The translations under genes were made by a program, and so were the position numbers. A stretch of 64,000 nt of DNA from an uncultured Prevotella sp. Lineage in GTDB: Bacteria; Bacteroidota; Bacteroidia; Bacteroidales; Bacteroidaceae. The notes beneath the pieces are model-generated. The model did not search any database, was not told where the DNA came from, and saw only the letters and a list, made by a program, of their open reading frames with translations. Positions 1-8,238 of this stretch are shown here, one piece after another. Location of the stretch: assembly GCF_946404925.1 (NCBI RefSeq), contig NZ_CAMJFM010000010.1:27493-91492 (forward strand), written 5' to 3'. Position 1 is the stretch's first letter. Each line of letters opens with the position of its first letter.

Positions 1-1485
1 AAGATATGTTACACCGAACCCTTAAAAACAGGTAAAGCGGGCTGGATTGATCCGTTTGTAGAGAACACCGAGGGCGAGGTAGATCACAATGAGGCCATAG
101 CCACCTATTGCAGACCTATACGCCTGTCTAACGGTAGAACTGTGGGAGTTCTTACCGCAGATATGTCGTTCAGTGGTTTGTCGAATATGCTCAACAACTT
201 TGAGCATCAATATTCAAGCGCATTCTTTATGATTCTTGGTGGCGATGGTCGTTACTTGATGCATCCTGACACAACACGATTGTTCCGTAAGACAATCTTT
301 ACCGATGCCGACCCATCTAAGAATGCCGATATAGTAAGTCTGGGACACGAGATGGTAGCAGGTAAACATGGTTCTATACACGTAAGATATAACGGAACAA
401 TGTATCACGTCATCTACCAACCAGTACCTGGTACAGACTGGAGTATGGCCGTGTTATGTCCTGATTACGATGCCATGAAGAGCTTCTATGAGTTGGGCTA
501 TGTCATCATTGGTATCATCTTCATTGGTCTGTTACTTATTGTGTGGTTCACCAGTCAGATGGTTAAAAACACCATTCGCCCCATCAACAAGCTATTGGAG
601 TCAACTCAACAGATAGTAGATGGTAATTTTGACAAGCTGATTCCTGTGACCCATCGCAAGGGTGTTATGGCCCGCCTGCAAAACAGCTTTGCTAACATGC
701 AGATGTCGCTAAACGATCGTATGGGGCGGCTGAGGACAAACCTTGAGGAAATACGACAACATAACGCTGAGTTAGAACAGGCACAACAGCAAGTTGATGA
801 CACCGTGAAGCGTAAGAACTTGTTTATTCAGCAGGTCGCTCAAAACATGCGCATGCCGCTTAACGTCATCACCGGTTTTGCCAACGTGATGCGCGATGGT
901 GCCGACTCTAAGTCGCCTATGACTGATGAGGAGCTGATAAACATTGCTACTATGATGAAGAGCAATGCCGTAAACATGAATCGAATGGTGCTGATGCTGT
1001 TTGATGCATCAGAGACCGACGGTAACGAAGCTCTGTTATGCAAACGAAGCGATGAGGTAGGGGTAAACGCTATGGCTCATGAGTGCATCAAGCACACGCA
1101 CAGCCACTTCCCCAATGCTGTTATTCATTTCGAAACGTTGGTCGATGATACCCAGAATATCCTCACCAATCATCTGTTCCTAATGCGTACGCTTAGCGAA
1201 CTGCTTTATAACGCTGCTAAGTACACCAATGGGCAGAACATCAGCATCACGGTATCGCAATCAGCTACCACGGTACGCTATACCGTTCAGGATGTTGGTC
1301 CTGGTCTGCCTCCTGGCTCTATGGATCAATTCTTCAAGCCCTTTACCAAGATAGAGAATCTGGCCGAAGGTCTGGGCTTAGGTCTGCCGCTGGCAAAGCG
1401 CCACGCTATAAGTCTGGGTGGTGATCTGATTTTTGATGTAGACTACCACGAAGGCTGTAGGGTGATGCTCGAACTGCCGAAGTAG
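1..1485 (+). CDS. Sensor histidine kinase-like protein, phospho-acceptor His missing (5' end outside window)
   Basis: The frame is open from the first base, so the start lies upstream; GTG at 142 is internal. About 494 residues are visible. Order: a Cache-like extracellular sensor part (to about residue 160), a membrane segment (about 165-187), a HAMP region with the RPINKL motif, a coiled coil, a DHp-like helix and a HATPase domain. The ATP-binding parts look intact: N-box ELLYNAAKYT, G1 box DVGPGLP, G2 box GLGLGLPLAKR. The H-box instead reads AQNMRMPLN, with Gln (CAA at 841-843) where the phosphorylated His should be. It may be a pseudokinase or a partner of another kinase. Only 7 nt separate it from the AsmA-like gene. 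The family assignment is safe; the loss of phosphotransfer is inferred. Confidence 0.85.
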   Translation, partial: KICYTEPLKTGKAGWIDPFVENTEGEVDHNEAIATYCRPIRLSNGRTVGVLTADMSFSGLSNMLNNFEHQYSSAFFMILGGDGRYLMHPDTTRLFRKTIFTDADPSKNADIVSLGHEMVAGKHGSIHVRYNGTMYHVIYQPVPGTDWSMAVLCPDYDAMKSFYELGYVIIGIIFIGLLLIVWFTSQMVKNTIRPINKLLESTQQIVDGNFDKLIPVTHRKGVMARLQNSFANMQMSLNDRMGRLRTNLEEIRQHNAELEQAQQQVDDTVKRKNLFIQQVAQNMRMPLNVITGFANVMRDGADSKSPMTDEELINIATMMKSNAVNMNRMVLMLFDASETDGNEALLCKRSDEVGVNAMAHECIKHTHSHFPNAVIHFETLVDDTQNILTNHLFLMRTLSELLYNAAKYTNGQNISITVSQSATTVRYTVQDVGPGLPPGSMDQFFKPFTKIENLAEGLGLGLPLAKRHAISLGGDLIFDVDYHEGCRVMLELPK

Positions 1486-1492
1486 CTGAAGG

Positions 1493-3427
1493 ATGAAGAG
1501 AATTATCATACTTACACTGAAGATATTGGGCGGACTTGTAGCACTTGTAGTGGTGCTGCTTGTTGCGGTTTTCATATATATAAACTCGAGTGCGGGGCAG
1601 CAACGTCTACTTAGGTTTGCCACAGATCTGCTGCAGGATAAGTTGGAAACAAAGGTGCAGATAGACAGCGTAAGCGTGAACTTTGGTACGCTGGATGTAA
1701 ACCTGATTGGTCTGGATGTAGAAGACAGACAGCAGCGCCCATTGTTACAGACTGACCGTATTGCCGTGAGCATAGAAAAAAAGAAATTGCTGACACATAG
1801 AGTAGAGGTAGAGAGTGCACATATTGATGGACTGAGGGCGCAGGTACATACTCCCAAAGACAGTGCAGCCAACTATCAGTTTATAATTGATGCCTTTAAG
1901 ACTGACAAGACCAAAACACAGGAGAAACCGAAATCTAAGAATCAACTTGTGTTAGACATTCATAAGTTGCACCTTTCTAATATATACGTTGAACACCATG
2001 GTGTTACCAAGAAAGGATACAATCAGACAACTACGTTTGCTCTGACCGATTTGTTATTAAAGTCAAAAGGGAGTAAATATGCGGTAGTAGTTGATAATCT
2101 GCGATTTGCAACCGATAATCATCAGTCGCGCAAGAATACCAATCGCCCTAAGAGAGGATTCTTTGATGCTGGCCATTTGGACGTAACGGCAAGCATGGAG
2201 ATGATGGTGAACCACTACGGAAAAGATACCGTACATGTATCACTGACAAAGTGTATGGCAAGGGATTCGATAACTGGATTCGATGTTAAGGATCTGCATT
2301 TTAATGTAGGTATCAACAAAACTACTGCTTATGTAAGCAACCTTGAACTGCAGCATCTGAACACCAAACTGAGTTTTGATAGTGCTACCATACAGTTGCC
2401 CAGCAAGAAACAGGGACGAAAGCTTGAGTATGCCACAACGATGATAAGCGGCAGCACGCTGCTAAAGGATATTGCAAGGCCGTTTGCACCTGCACTGAGC
2501 CGATTCAGCATACCACTGCACTTCAAGGTGCTGATGAGCGGTACCGACAGTACTATGCACTTTAGAAAGGCACACGTAAACACGGCTGACCAGAAGCTGA
2601 AGGTGGATGCTAACGGCGACATAACACATCTGCAAGAAAAGGAGAAACTGTTTATACGCTTCAACGTGAGCAAGATGAGTACAGACGCCACAACAGCCCA
2701 GAAGATAATTAACCAGTTTGTGGTTAAGAAATTCATGATGCGCCAGTTGAACAACTTAGGCGCCATAGGCTATAAAGGCAGTTTCGATGTTCTGTATAAA
2801 ATGGAGAAGTTCCGCGGCGTGCTGAGTACATCGAAGGGAAGCTTGGGCTTTAACCTCACGCTGAACGAGAAGACAAAATATCTCACAGGATCGGTACGTA
2901 CCAAGGGGTTCAGACTTGGTCAGGTAGTAGAGATGAAGGACATCGGCGATGTGGGCTTTGGAGCCGACTTCTGTTTTGATTACTCAAAACCCCGTACAGC
3001 ACGAGTGCGCCGACTGAGAGGTGGTAAACTGCCTATAGGTTGGGTAAACGTGAAAGGTGCAAGCGCCAGCTACAAGAAGATAAGGATGAGCGACATAAAT
3101 GCTACGATTAAGAGCGATGGTGTGGTGGCCCAGGGACACATAGAACAGCGCAAAAAACTGACCGACCTGCTGTGCGATTTCACCTTTAACAATACCGACT
3201 CTATCCACAAAATGAAGATAAAGCCAGCCATGAGACTAAAGAATATGCCATGGCAGAAGAAGATGACCGACGAGGAAAGAGACAGACTACGCGCTGCCAA
3301 ACAGAAGGCCAAAGAAGAAAAGAAAGCTACTAAAGCCGCCATGAAGGCAGAGAAAAAAGCTGCTAAGGAGGCTCGCAAAGCTGAGAAGGCAGCAGCTAAA
3401 GCAGCAAAAAAACAAAATAATCAGTAG
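1493..3427 (+). CDS. AsmA/TamB-like inner-membrane-anchored protein with Lys/Ala-rich tail
   Basis: This 644-residue protein has an N-terminal membrane anchor (about residues 5-29) followed by a long periplasmic part. The region after the anchor, with QIDSVSVNFGTLDVNLIGL and LLTHRVEVESAHIDGL, resembles the start of AsmA-type proteins, which form beta-groove bridges implicated in lipid movement between membranes. The last 50 or so residues are almost entirely Lys, Ala and Glu (repeated KAEKAA units), predicting a charged helix. It begins 7 nt after the kinase-like gene and is probably cotranscribed with it. AsmA membership is inferred from pattern, not alignment; the exact family (DUF748 or similar) is uncertain. 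Confidence 0.65.
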   Translation: MKRIIILTLKILGGLVALVVVLLVAVFIYINSSAGQQRLLRFATDLLQDKLETKVQIDSVSVNFGTLDVNLIGLDVEDRQQRPLLQTDRIAVSIEKKKLLTHRVEVESAHIDGLRAQVHTPKDSAANYQFIIDAFKTDKTKTQEKPKSKNQLVLDIHKLHLSNIYVEHHGVTKKGYNQTTTFALTDLLLKSKGSKYAVVVDNLRFATDNHQSRKNTNRPKRGFFDAGHLDVTASMEMMVNHYGKDTVHVSLTKCMARDSITGFDVKDLHFNVGINKTTAYVSNLELQHLNTKLSFDSATIQLPSKKQGRKLEYATTMISGSTLLKDIARPFAPALSRFSIPLHFKVLMSGTDSTMHFRKAHVNTADQKLKVDANGDITHLQEKEKLFIRFNVSKMSTDATTAQKIINQFVVKKFMMRQLNNLGAIGYKGSFDVLYKMEKFRGVLSTSKGSLGFNLTLNEKTKYLTGSVRTKGFRLGQVVEMKDIGDVGFGADFCFDYSKPRTARVRRLRGGKLPIGWVNVKGASASYKKIRMSDINATIKSDGVVAQGHIEQRKKLTDLLCDFTFNNTDSIHKMKIKPAMRLKNMPWQKKMTDEERDRLRAAKQKAKEEKKATKAAMKAEKKAAKEARKAEKAAAKAAKKQNNQ

Positions 3428-3432
3428 AATCC

Positions 3433-3463
3433 TTGTTGTACGTAGAAAAAATCAGTACCTTTG
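3433..3463 (+). promoter_or_regulatory. Bacteroidetes-type promoter for the S11 carboxypeptidase gene
   Basis: TTG at 3433-3435, a 20 bp spacer, then TACCTTTG at 3456-3463 match the Bacteroidetes sigma-A consensus. The gene start is 23 nt downstream. It lies immediately after the AsmA-like stop codon and shows that ATG 3487, not an upstream in-frame codon, is the start. Confidence 0.8.
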
Positions 3464-3486
3464 CACCTGATTTAGGATATTTAGGT

Positions 3487-4428
3487 ATGAAAAAGATATA
3501 TTATGCGATACTCACCATGATGCTGGTCACTGGGCTGGCATCGTGTGGTTTAGGGAAGGAGCCTGAGCCACAAAAATCACCCGAGGAGATAAGACTGGAA
3601 GAGATAAACCGTATGGATACCGTAGAGTTGCTAATGCGTGTGAATCCTGATACAATAGAGGGCCACTCGAAACTCGACTCGCTATCGGCCGATGCTTGGA
3701 TGCTAATTGACGATAGTGCAGGCATCGTGATATCGGCTAAGAATGCCTACTGTAAGCGATATATGGCATCGATAACCAAGATGATGACAGGACTGCTAGC
3801 GCTTGAAAAGGGTACTATGAACGACACCATAGAGATTACTGAGGATGTATATATAAACAAAGACAGTCGTGTGCGACTGGGTAACGCTTTCACCATGGGC
3901 GACCTGATAACGGAGATGATGATGATAAGCGACAATGATGCCGCCTATGCGCTGGCGAAGCACGTAGCTGGCGACACATTGGCATTCTACGACCTGATGA
4001 ACCGTAAGGCTATGTATCTGGGTATGGACAGTACACATTTTGCAAATCCCAATGGTATGCCTAACGATAATAACTACAGTAGTGCAGCCGATTTGGTAAA
4101 ACTAGCACGATACTGCATGCGCGACAGTGCCTTTGCTGCTATAGTTGGAACAGCCGAAAAACAGATACCAATGCTTGACGGTCGACACTTGGACTGCCGA
4201 AACAGTAATGCGCTGATACATACCTACGAGGGCTGCACAGGCATCAAAACAGGATTTACACGCCAAGCTGGATATTGTCTGGCTTCGCAGGCCACACGTG
4301 ACGGTATAACACTAACGTTAGTGCTATTAAACAGTAGAAGCTTCAAAAGCAGATTTGTTGAATCGGCTGCAATACTTGACTACGGATTCCGAGTGATGAA
4401 GGCCTACAAGCGGAACTCGAAATGCTGA
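3487..4428 (+). CDS. D-alanyl-D-alanine carboxypeptidase lipoprotein (peptidase S11)
   Basis: This 313-residue serine carboxypeptidase trims the terminal D-Ala of peptidoglycan stem peptides. The three penicillin-binding motifs are present: SITK (Ser95), SDN (148-150) and KTG (254-256). The N-terminus is a lipoprotein signal with lipobox LASC, so Cys20 would be lipidated. ATG 3487 is chosen because an in-frame upstream start would run through the promoter. The protein ends soon after the KTG region and lacks the C-terminal beta domain and amphipathic anchor of PBP5; the lipid probably replaces that anchor. Its 3' end overlaps the convergent M15 peptidase gene by 25 bp. Confidence 0.93.
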   Translation: MKKIYYAILTMMLVTGLASCGLGKEPEPQKSPEEIRLEEINRMDTVELLMRVNPDTIEGHSKLDSLSADAWMLIDDSAGIVISAKNAYCKRYMASITKMMTGLLALEKGTMNDTIEITEDVYINKDSRVRLGNAFTMGDLITEMMMISDNDAAYALAKHVAGDTLAFYDLMNRKAMYLGMDSTHFANPNGMPNDNNYSSAADLVKLARYCMRDSAFAAIVGTAEKQIPMLDGRHLDCRNSNALIHTYEGCTGIKTGFTRQAGYCLASQATRDGITLTLVLLNSRSFKSRFVESAAILDYGFRVMKAYKRNSKC

Positions 4429-5048
4429 TAATCTTTCATGGTGCGCCAGGCGCCGCCCCAGCTAAAACCATGTTTAATGAATAGTTTATAGCAAAGATCG
4501 TTGGTTGTGATCTTATATGGAAAATCGGCCTTGCGGTCAATGTAAGGTTTGCCTGTAGCGGGCTCTACTATCTGACTGCCGTCCTTTTTGCTGTATCTGA
4601 TATAAGGATTGTAAAGCGGATTAATATCTATGGCTAATCCGCGGGCATGCTTTGAAAGATTTTTTGACCCTGACACGTTGCGATAACAGAAACAACTGGT
4701 ATTGTTGGCACGCATCTGGCGTTCGTCGTCGGCCCCATAGTTATCTGGCAGACGTATCTGCTGAATAGGATAGTGGGCACGATACAGCTCGCGGAAAATT
4801 GCGAGCAGCTTCTGAGCAATTAGCTTGTTGCAGATAAGCTCGCCTACATGAGTGCGGCCTTCGAGGTCGTAATGCGAAACGCGCAGATAGCGTAAATCAG
4901 AGCGGATGATGTAAGGATTATCATGCCATGTACGACCTTGCATGGTGGTCCACACGCTGTCAGGAATTGTTTGAGAAGTAAATACCTGGCCTTGTGCACC
5001 AATGGTGCAGCAAAGCCAGATAAATATTGTAACGAGTAAATGTTTCAT
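4404..5048 (-). CDS. Periplasmic M15-family metallopeptidase (D-Ala-D-Ala carboxypeptidase-like)
   Basis: This 214-residue protein has a cleavable signal peptide (about residues 1-20). Its zinc-site motifs are those of M15 peptidases: SKHARGLAID (His134, Asp141) and QHFEF (His209). The family includes VanX/VanY-type and L-Ala-D-Glu or D-Ala-D-Ala endo- and carboxypeptidases; the precise bond cut cannot be told from sequence. It converges on the S11 carboxypeptidase gene and shares 25 bp with it, so two unrelated peptidoglycan-trimming enzymes face each other. It starts 9 nt downstream of the hppA stop and may be cotranscribed with that gene. Confidence 0.88.
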   Translation of the reverse strand: MKHLLVTIFIWLCCTIGAQGQVFTSQTIPDSVWTTMQGRTWHDNPYIIRSDLRYLRVSHYDLEGRTHVGELICNKLIAQKLLAIFRELYRAHYPIQQIRLPDNYGADDERQMRANNTSCFCYRNVSGSKNLSKHARGLAIDINPLYNPYIRYSKKDGSQIVEPATGKPYIDRKADFPYKITTNDLCYKLFIKHGFSWGGAWRTMKDYQHFEFRL

Positions 5049-5057
5049 TATCTAAAG

Positions 5058-7244
5058 TTACATGAATGCAACTGTGAGACCAGCCATGACGATGCTAACC
5101 ATAGACATGAGCTTGATCAGTATGTTGAGCGATGGACCAGAAGTATCCTTGAATGGATCGCCAACGGTATCACCTACGATGCAGGCCTTATGAGCAAATG
5201 AACCCTTACCGCCAAAGGCACCCTCTTCGATATTCTTCTTGGCATTATCCCATGCACCGCCTGCATTGGCCATAAATACAGCCAGAGTAAAACCACCTGC
5301 TAATCCGCCAACAAGCAGACCGAGCACGCCAGCCACGCCAAGTACGCAACCAACAATAATTGGGATGATGATGGCGAGTACAGATGGAACTATCATTTCG
5401 TGCTGAGCTGCACGGGTTGAAATTTCTACGCAACGACCATAATCGGGAGTGCCTGTACCCTCGAGGATTCCAGCAATTTCCTTGAACTGGCGACGAACCT
5501 CCTGTACCATTTTCTCGGCAGCGCGGCCCACAGCCTCCATAGTCATACCACAGAACAGGAAGGCGGCCATAGCACCGATAAAAGCACCAACCAGAACCTT
5601 AGGATTCATGAGGTTAACCTGGAAGAAGTTCATAAAGTCAGGAATGTTTGCATTGGCAGCCGAGATAACATCGCCCTGCAGATTCTCCATTGCAACATTA
5701 GCACGGGTCATAGCGATCTTAATTTCCTCGATATAAGATGCCAGCAGAGCTAGAGCGGTAAGAGCAGCCGAACCAATGGCAAAGCCCTTGCCTGTGGCTG
5801 CTGTAGTATTTCCTAAAGCGTCGAGAGCATCGGTGCGGTGACGTACCTCCTCGCCAAGACTTGACATTTCGGCATTTCCGCCAGCGTTATCAGCAATAGG
5901 ACCATAAGCATCAGTGGCCAGTGTGATGCCAAGTGTTGACAGCATACCTACGGCAGCAATACCGATACCATACAAACCGTGAGCCAGCGATTCGGACGAC
6001 ATTGAAAGGTCGAACCCGTTAGCGCAGAGATAGCTGAGCATAATAGCTATACCTATGGTGATGACAGGGATACAGGTAGAAATCATACCTGTGCCGATAC
6101 CCTTGATGATAACGGTAGCAGCACCTGTCTGACCAGCCTCAGAAATCTGCTGGGTGGGTTTGTATGAGTGAGATGTATAATACTCGGTGGCCTGACCGAT
6201 GATGACACCAGCTGCAAGACCTGAAATGACTGAGAATGAGAGACCGAGCCAATTCTCAATACCAAGCAGATAGAGAATGGCAAAGGTGGCTGCAGCAATA
6301 AGTACGGCGCTGACATTTGTGCCTACTGAGAGCGAGCGTAGCAGATCCTTCATAGTAGCGCCTTCCTTGGTGCGAACCAAGAATATGCCTAATAGAGAGA
6401 GGAATACGCCAACCGCAGCTATCAGCATAGGAGCAATAACAGCCTTAAGCTGGATATCGAGTCCGGCTACGCCAAAAGCTGCTGCACCAAGAGCTGCCGT
6501 ACTGAGTATTGAGCCGCAATAGCTCTCATAAAGGTCAGCCCCCATACCGGCTACATCACCAACATTATCACCTACGTTATCGGCAATAGTAGCAGGATTA
6601 CGCGGATCGTCCTCAGGAATATCGGCCTCAACCTTACCAACGATATCGGCACCAACATCGGCTGCCTTGGTATAGATACCGCCACCGACACGAGCGAACA
6701 GAGCCTGACACGAAGCACCCATACCAAAGGTAAGCATGGTAGTGGTGATAGAGATAAGGCCATCGGCATCGAAGTGATTAAGCACAACGAACCAGATGGC
6801 AATATCGAGCAGACCTAGACCTACTACGGTGAGCCCCATAACGGCACCCGAACGAAAGGCTATCTTCAAACCGGCATCAAGACTCTCACGTGCAGCATTA
6901 GCTGTGCGGGCAGAGGCATAAGTAGCAGTCTTCATTCCGAAGAAACCTGCCAAGCCAGAGAAGAATCCGCCTGTGAGGAAGGCGAATGGAACCCAGGGGT
7001 TCTGGACATTAAGTCCGTAGGCCATAAAGGCAAATAGCACGCAGAGCACGGCAAACACAATGCCCACAACTTTGTACTGCTGCTTGAGATAAGCCATTGC
7101 ACCTTTGCGCACATAGAGCGCAATCTCTTTCATTCGTGGCGTACCCTCGTCGGCCTTCATCATCTGAGTGAAGAAGTAATACGCCATGCCTAGTGCCACA
7201 ATCGATGCGACGGGCACTAGCCAGAAAACGTTAGGAATCATCAT
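5058..7244 (-). CDS. hppA: Membrane-bound ion-translocating pyrophosphatase, K+-dependent type
   Basis: This 728-residue multi-spanning membrane protein hydrolyses pyrophosphate and pumps H+ and/or Na+. The substrate-binding motif DDPRNPATIADNVGDNVGD is complete, and the C-terminal acidic motif GDTVGDPFKDTSGP is present. The determinant GNTTAATGKG has Ala where K+-independent enzymes have Lys, placing it in the K+-dependent class; members of that class from Bacteroidales are reported to move Na+ as well as H+. Length is typical. The start, MMIPNVFWLVP, runs straight into the first membrane helix. It lies between the acidic protein gene and the M15 gene on the same strand. Confidence 0.96.
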   Translation of the reverse strand: MMIPNVFWLVPVASIVALGMAYYFFTQMMKADEGTPRMKEIALYVRKGAMAYLKQQYKVVGIVFAVLCVLFAFMAYGLNVQNPWVPFAFLTGGFFSGLAGFFGMKTATYASARTANAARESLDAGLKIAFRSGAVMGLTVVGLGLLDIAIWFVVLNHFDADGLISITTTMLTFGMGASCQALFARVGGGIYTKAADVGADIVGKVEADIPEDDPRNPATIADNVGDNVGDVAGMGADLYESYCGSILSTAALGAAAFGVAGLDIQLKAVIAPMLIAAVGVFLSLLGIFLVRTKEGATMKDLLRSLSVGTNVSAVLIAAATFAILYLLGIENWLGLSFSVISGLAAGVIIGQATEYYTSHSYKPTQQISEAGQTGAATVIIKGIGTGMISTCIPVITIGIAIMLSYLCANGFDLSMSSESLAHGLYGIGIAAVGMLSTLGITLATDAYGPIADNAGGNAEMSSLGEEVRHRTDALDALGNTTAATGKGFAIGSAALTALALLASYIEEIKIAMTRANVAMENLQGDVISAANANIPDFMNFFQVNLMNPKVLVGAFIGAMAAFLFCGMTMEAVGRAAEKMVQEVRRQFKEIAGILEGTGTPDYGRCVEISTRAAQHEMIVPSVLAIIIPIIVGCVLGVAGVLGLLVGGLAGGFTLAVFMANAGGAWDNAKKNIEEGAFGGKGSFAHKACIVGDTVGDPFKDTSGPSLNILIKLMSMVSIVMAGLTVAFM

Positions 7245-7301
7245 AATAGGTTCTAGTTTTATTGGAATTGTTGATTAGGTAATTTCGCTCACGTGGAGTT
7301 T

Positions 7302-8129
7302 TTACTCCTCTGAGAAGTCGATGAGCTCAGCAGCTTCTTCATCATCTTCGCCACCAAGATCCATCATTGTAGAGTAGTTGTCCTCGGTGATATCGTCATC
7401 GTTTGGACCATCAACCTCCTCATCTTCCTCATCGTGGCTGCTGTAGTTGTCCTCTACAACTACGTCAGCATCATCGTCCTCCTCGTCGAACTCCTCTTCG
7501 TCGCCGTTCTTAATCTGCATGCGCAGCTTAACCTCCTCAGGCTTCAACTTAGCAAAGATAGCCTCAACCCAGCCGCCTTTGGCCACCTCAAGTACTTCGA
7601 AGCCATCTTCTACCTTCTTCTCGTACATGCCGCCCTTTTTGTGCAGACGGTCCTTAGGTAGGGTAGTGGTAGAGATATCAAAACCGCTCTGGATGACATC
7701 CTGAACCGACTGAGACAGAGAATCCCATCCACCACCGAAATTGCGGTCGATAACCTCAAGCAGTTGTGCAGCTGTGATGTGACGGATATTCTCGTAAGTA
7801 AGATCGGTTACGCGCGATATGGGGCGCTTTTTGATAGCCCAGATGAATTTCATGCTATCATCGAACTTAATTACTACAACTTTATAGCCGCGAGCCTCAT
7901 AGCTCTTACGTACTGGAGCAGAATCATCGCGAAGGTCCTCTATGAAGAAGGCACTCTTGAAAATCTGCAGGTAGTGCTTTACGTTTTCCTTTACTTCGGC
8001 ATCCTTGCATGCGGCCTCCCACATACGGATAACATCGTTCTCCTGGATGTCCCAAACACTACTCTTTGTTACACTCTTAATTGATAATGACGGATTACTT
8101 TCCGGTTGTTGTTGTTTTGTTCTTGCCAT
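7302..8129 (-). CDS. Conserved-looking protein with long acidic C-terminal tail, function unknown
   Basis: I do not recognise a characterised family. The 275-residue protein has no signal peptide or membrane segment, so it is probably cytoplasmic. Residues about 20-205 look like a folded domain, with VWDIQENDVIRMWEAA near the start and a helix-rich middle. From about residue 208 the chain is dominated by Asp and Glu (runs such as EEFDEEDDD), with two ED/S-NYS segments spaced along the tail. Such tails can mimic nucleic acid or bind basic proteins, as in the RNA polymerase delta subunit; that is only an analogy. It has its own promoter and lies upstream of hppA on the same strand. Confidence 0.75.
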   Translation of the reverse strand: MARTKQQQPESNPSLSIKSVTKSSVWDIQENDVIRMWEAACKDAEVKENVKHYLQIFKSAFFIEDLRDDSAPVRKSYEARGYKVVVIKFDDSMKFIWAIKKRPISRVTDLTYENIRHITAAQLLEVIDRNFGGGWDSLSQSVQDVIQSGFDISTTTLPKDRLHKKGGMYEKKVEDGFEVLEVAKGGWVEAIFAKLKPEEVKLRMQIKNGDEEEFDEEDDDADVVVEDNYSSHDEEDEEVDGPNDDDITEDNYSTMMDLGGEDDEEAAELIDFSEE

Positions 8130-8150
8130 ATTATTCTACTAAATTTGGTG

Positions 8151-8181
8151 CAAATGTAACCACTTTATTTTTTATTAGCAA
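8151..8181 (-). promoter_or_regulatory. Promoter for the acidic protein gene
   Basis: On the minus strand, TTG (8179-8181), a 20 bp spacer and TACATTTG (8151-8158) match the Bacteroidetes promoter form. The start codon at 8129 is 21 nt beyond the -7 box. It is arranged back to back with the rarA promoter. Confidence 0.75.
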
Positions 8182-8198
8182 GTTTTTAGCCAATATTT

Positions 8199-8229
8199 TT
8201 TGTAAATTTCGCAATTTAACGTAACTTTG
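8199..8229 (+). promoter_or_regulatory. Promoter for rarA, almost touching the start codon
   Basis: TTTG (8199-8202), 19 bp, TAACTTTG (8222-8229) is a full consensus match. The ATG of rarA follows only 9 nt after the -7 box, so the predicted 5' leader is just a few nucleotides. Confidence 0.8.
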
Positions 8230-8238
8230 TGCCCGAAT

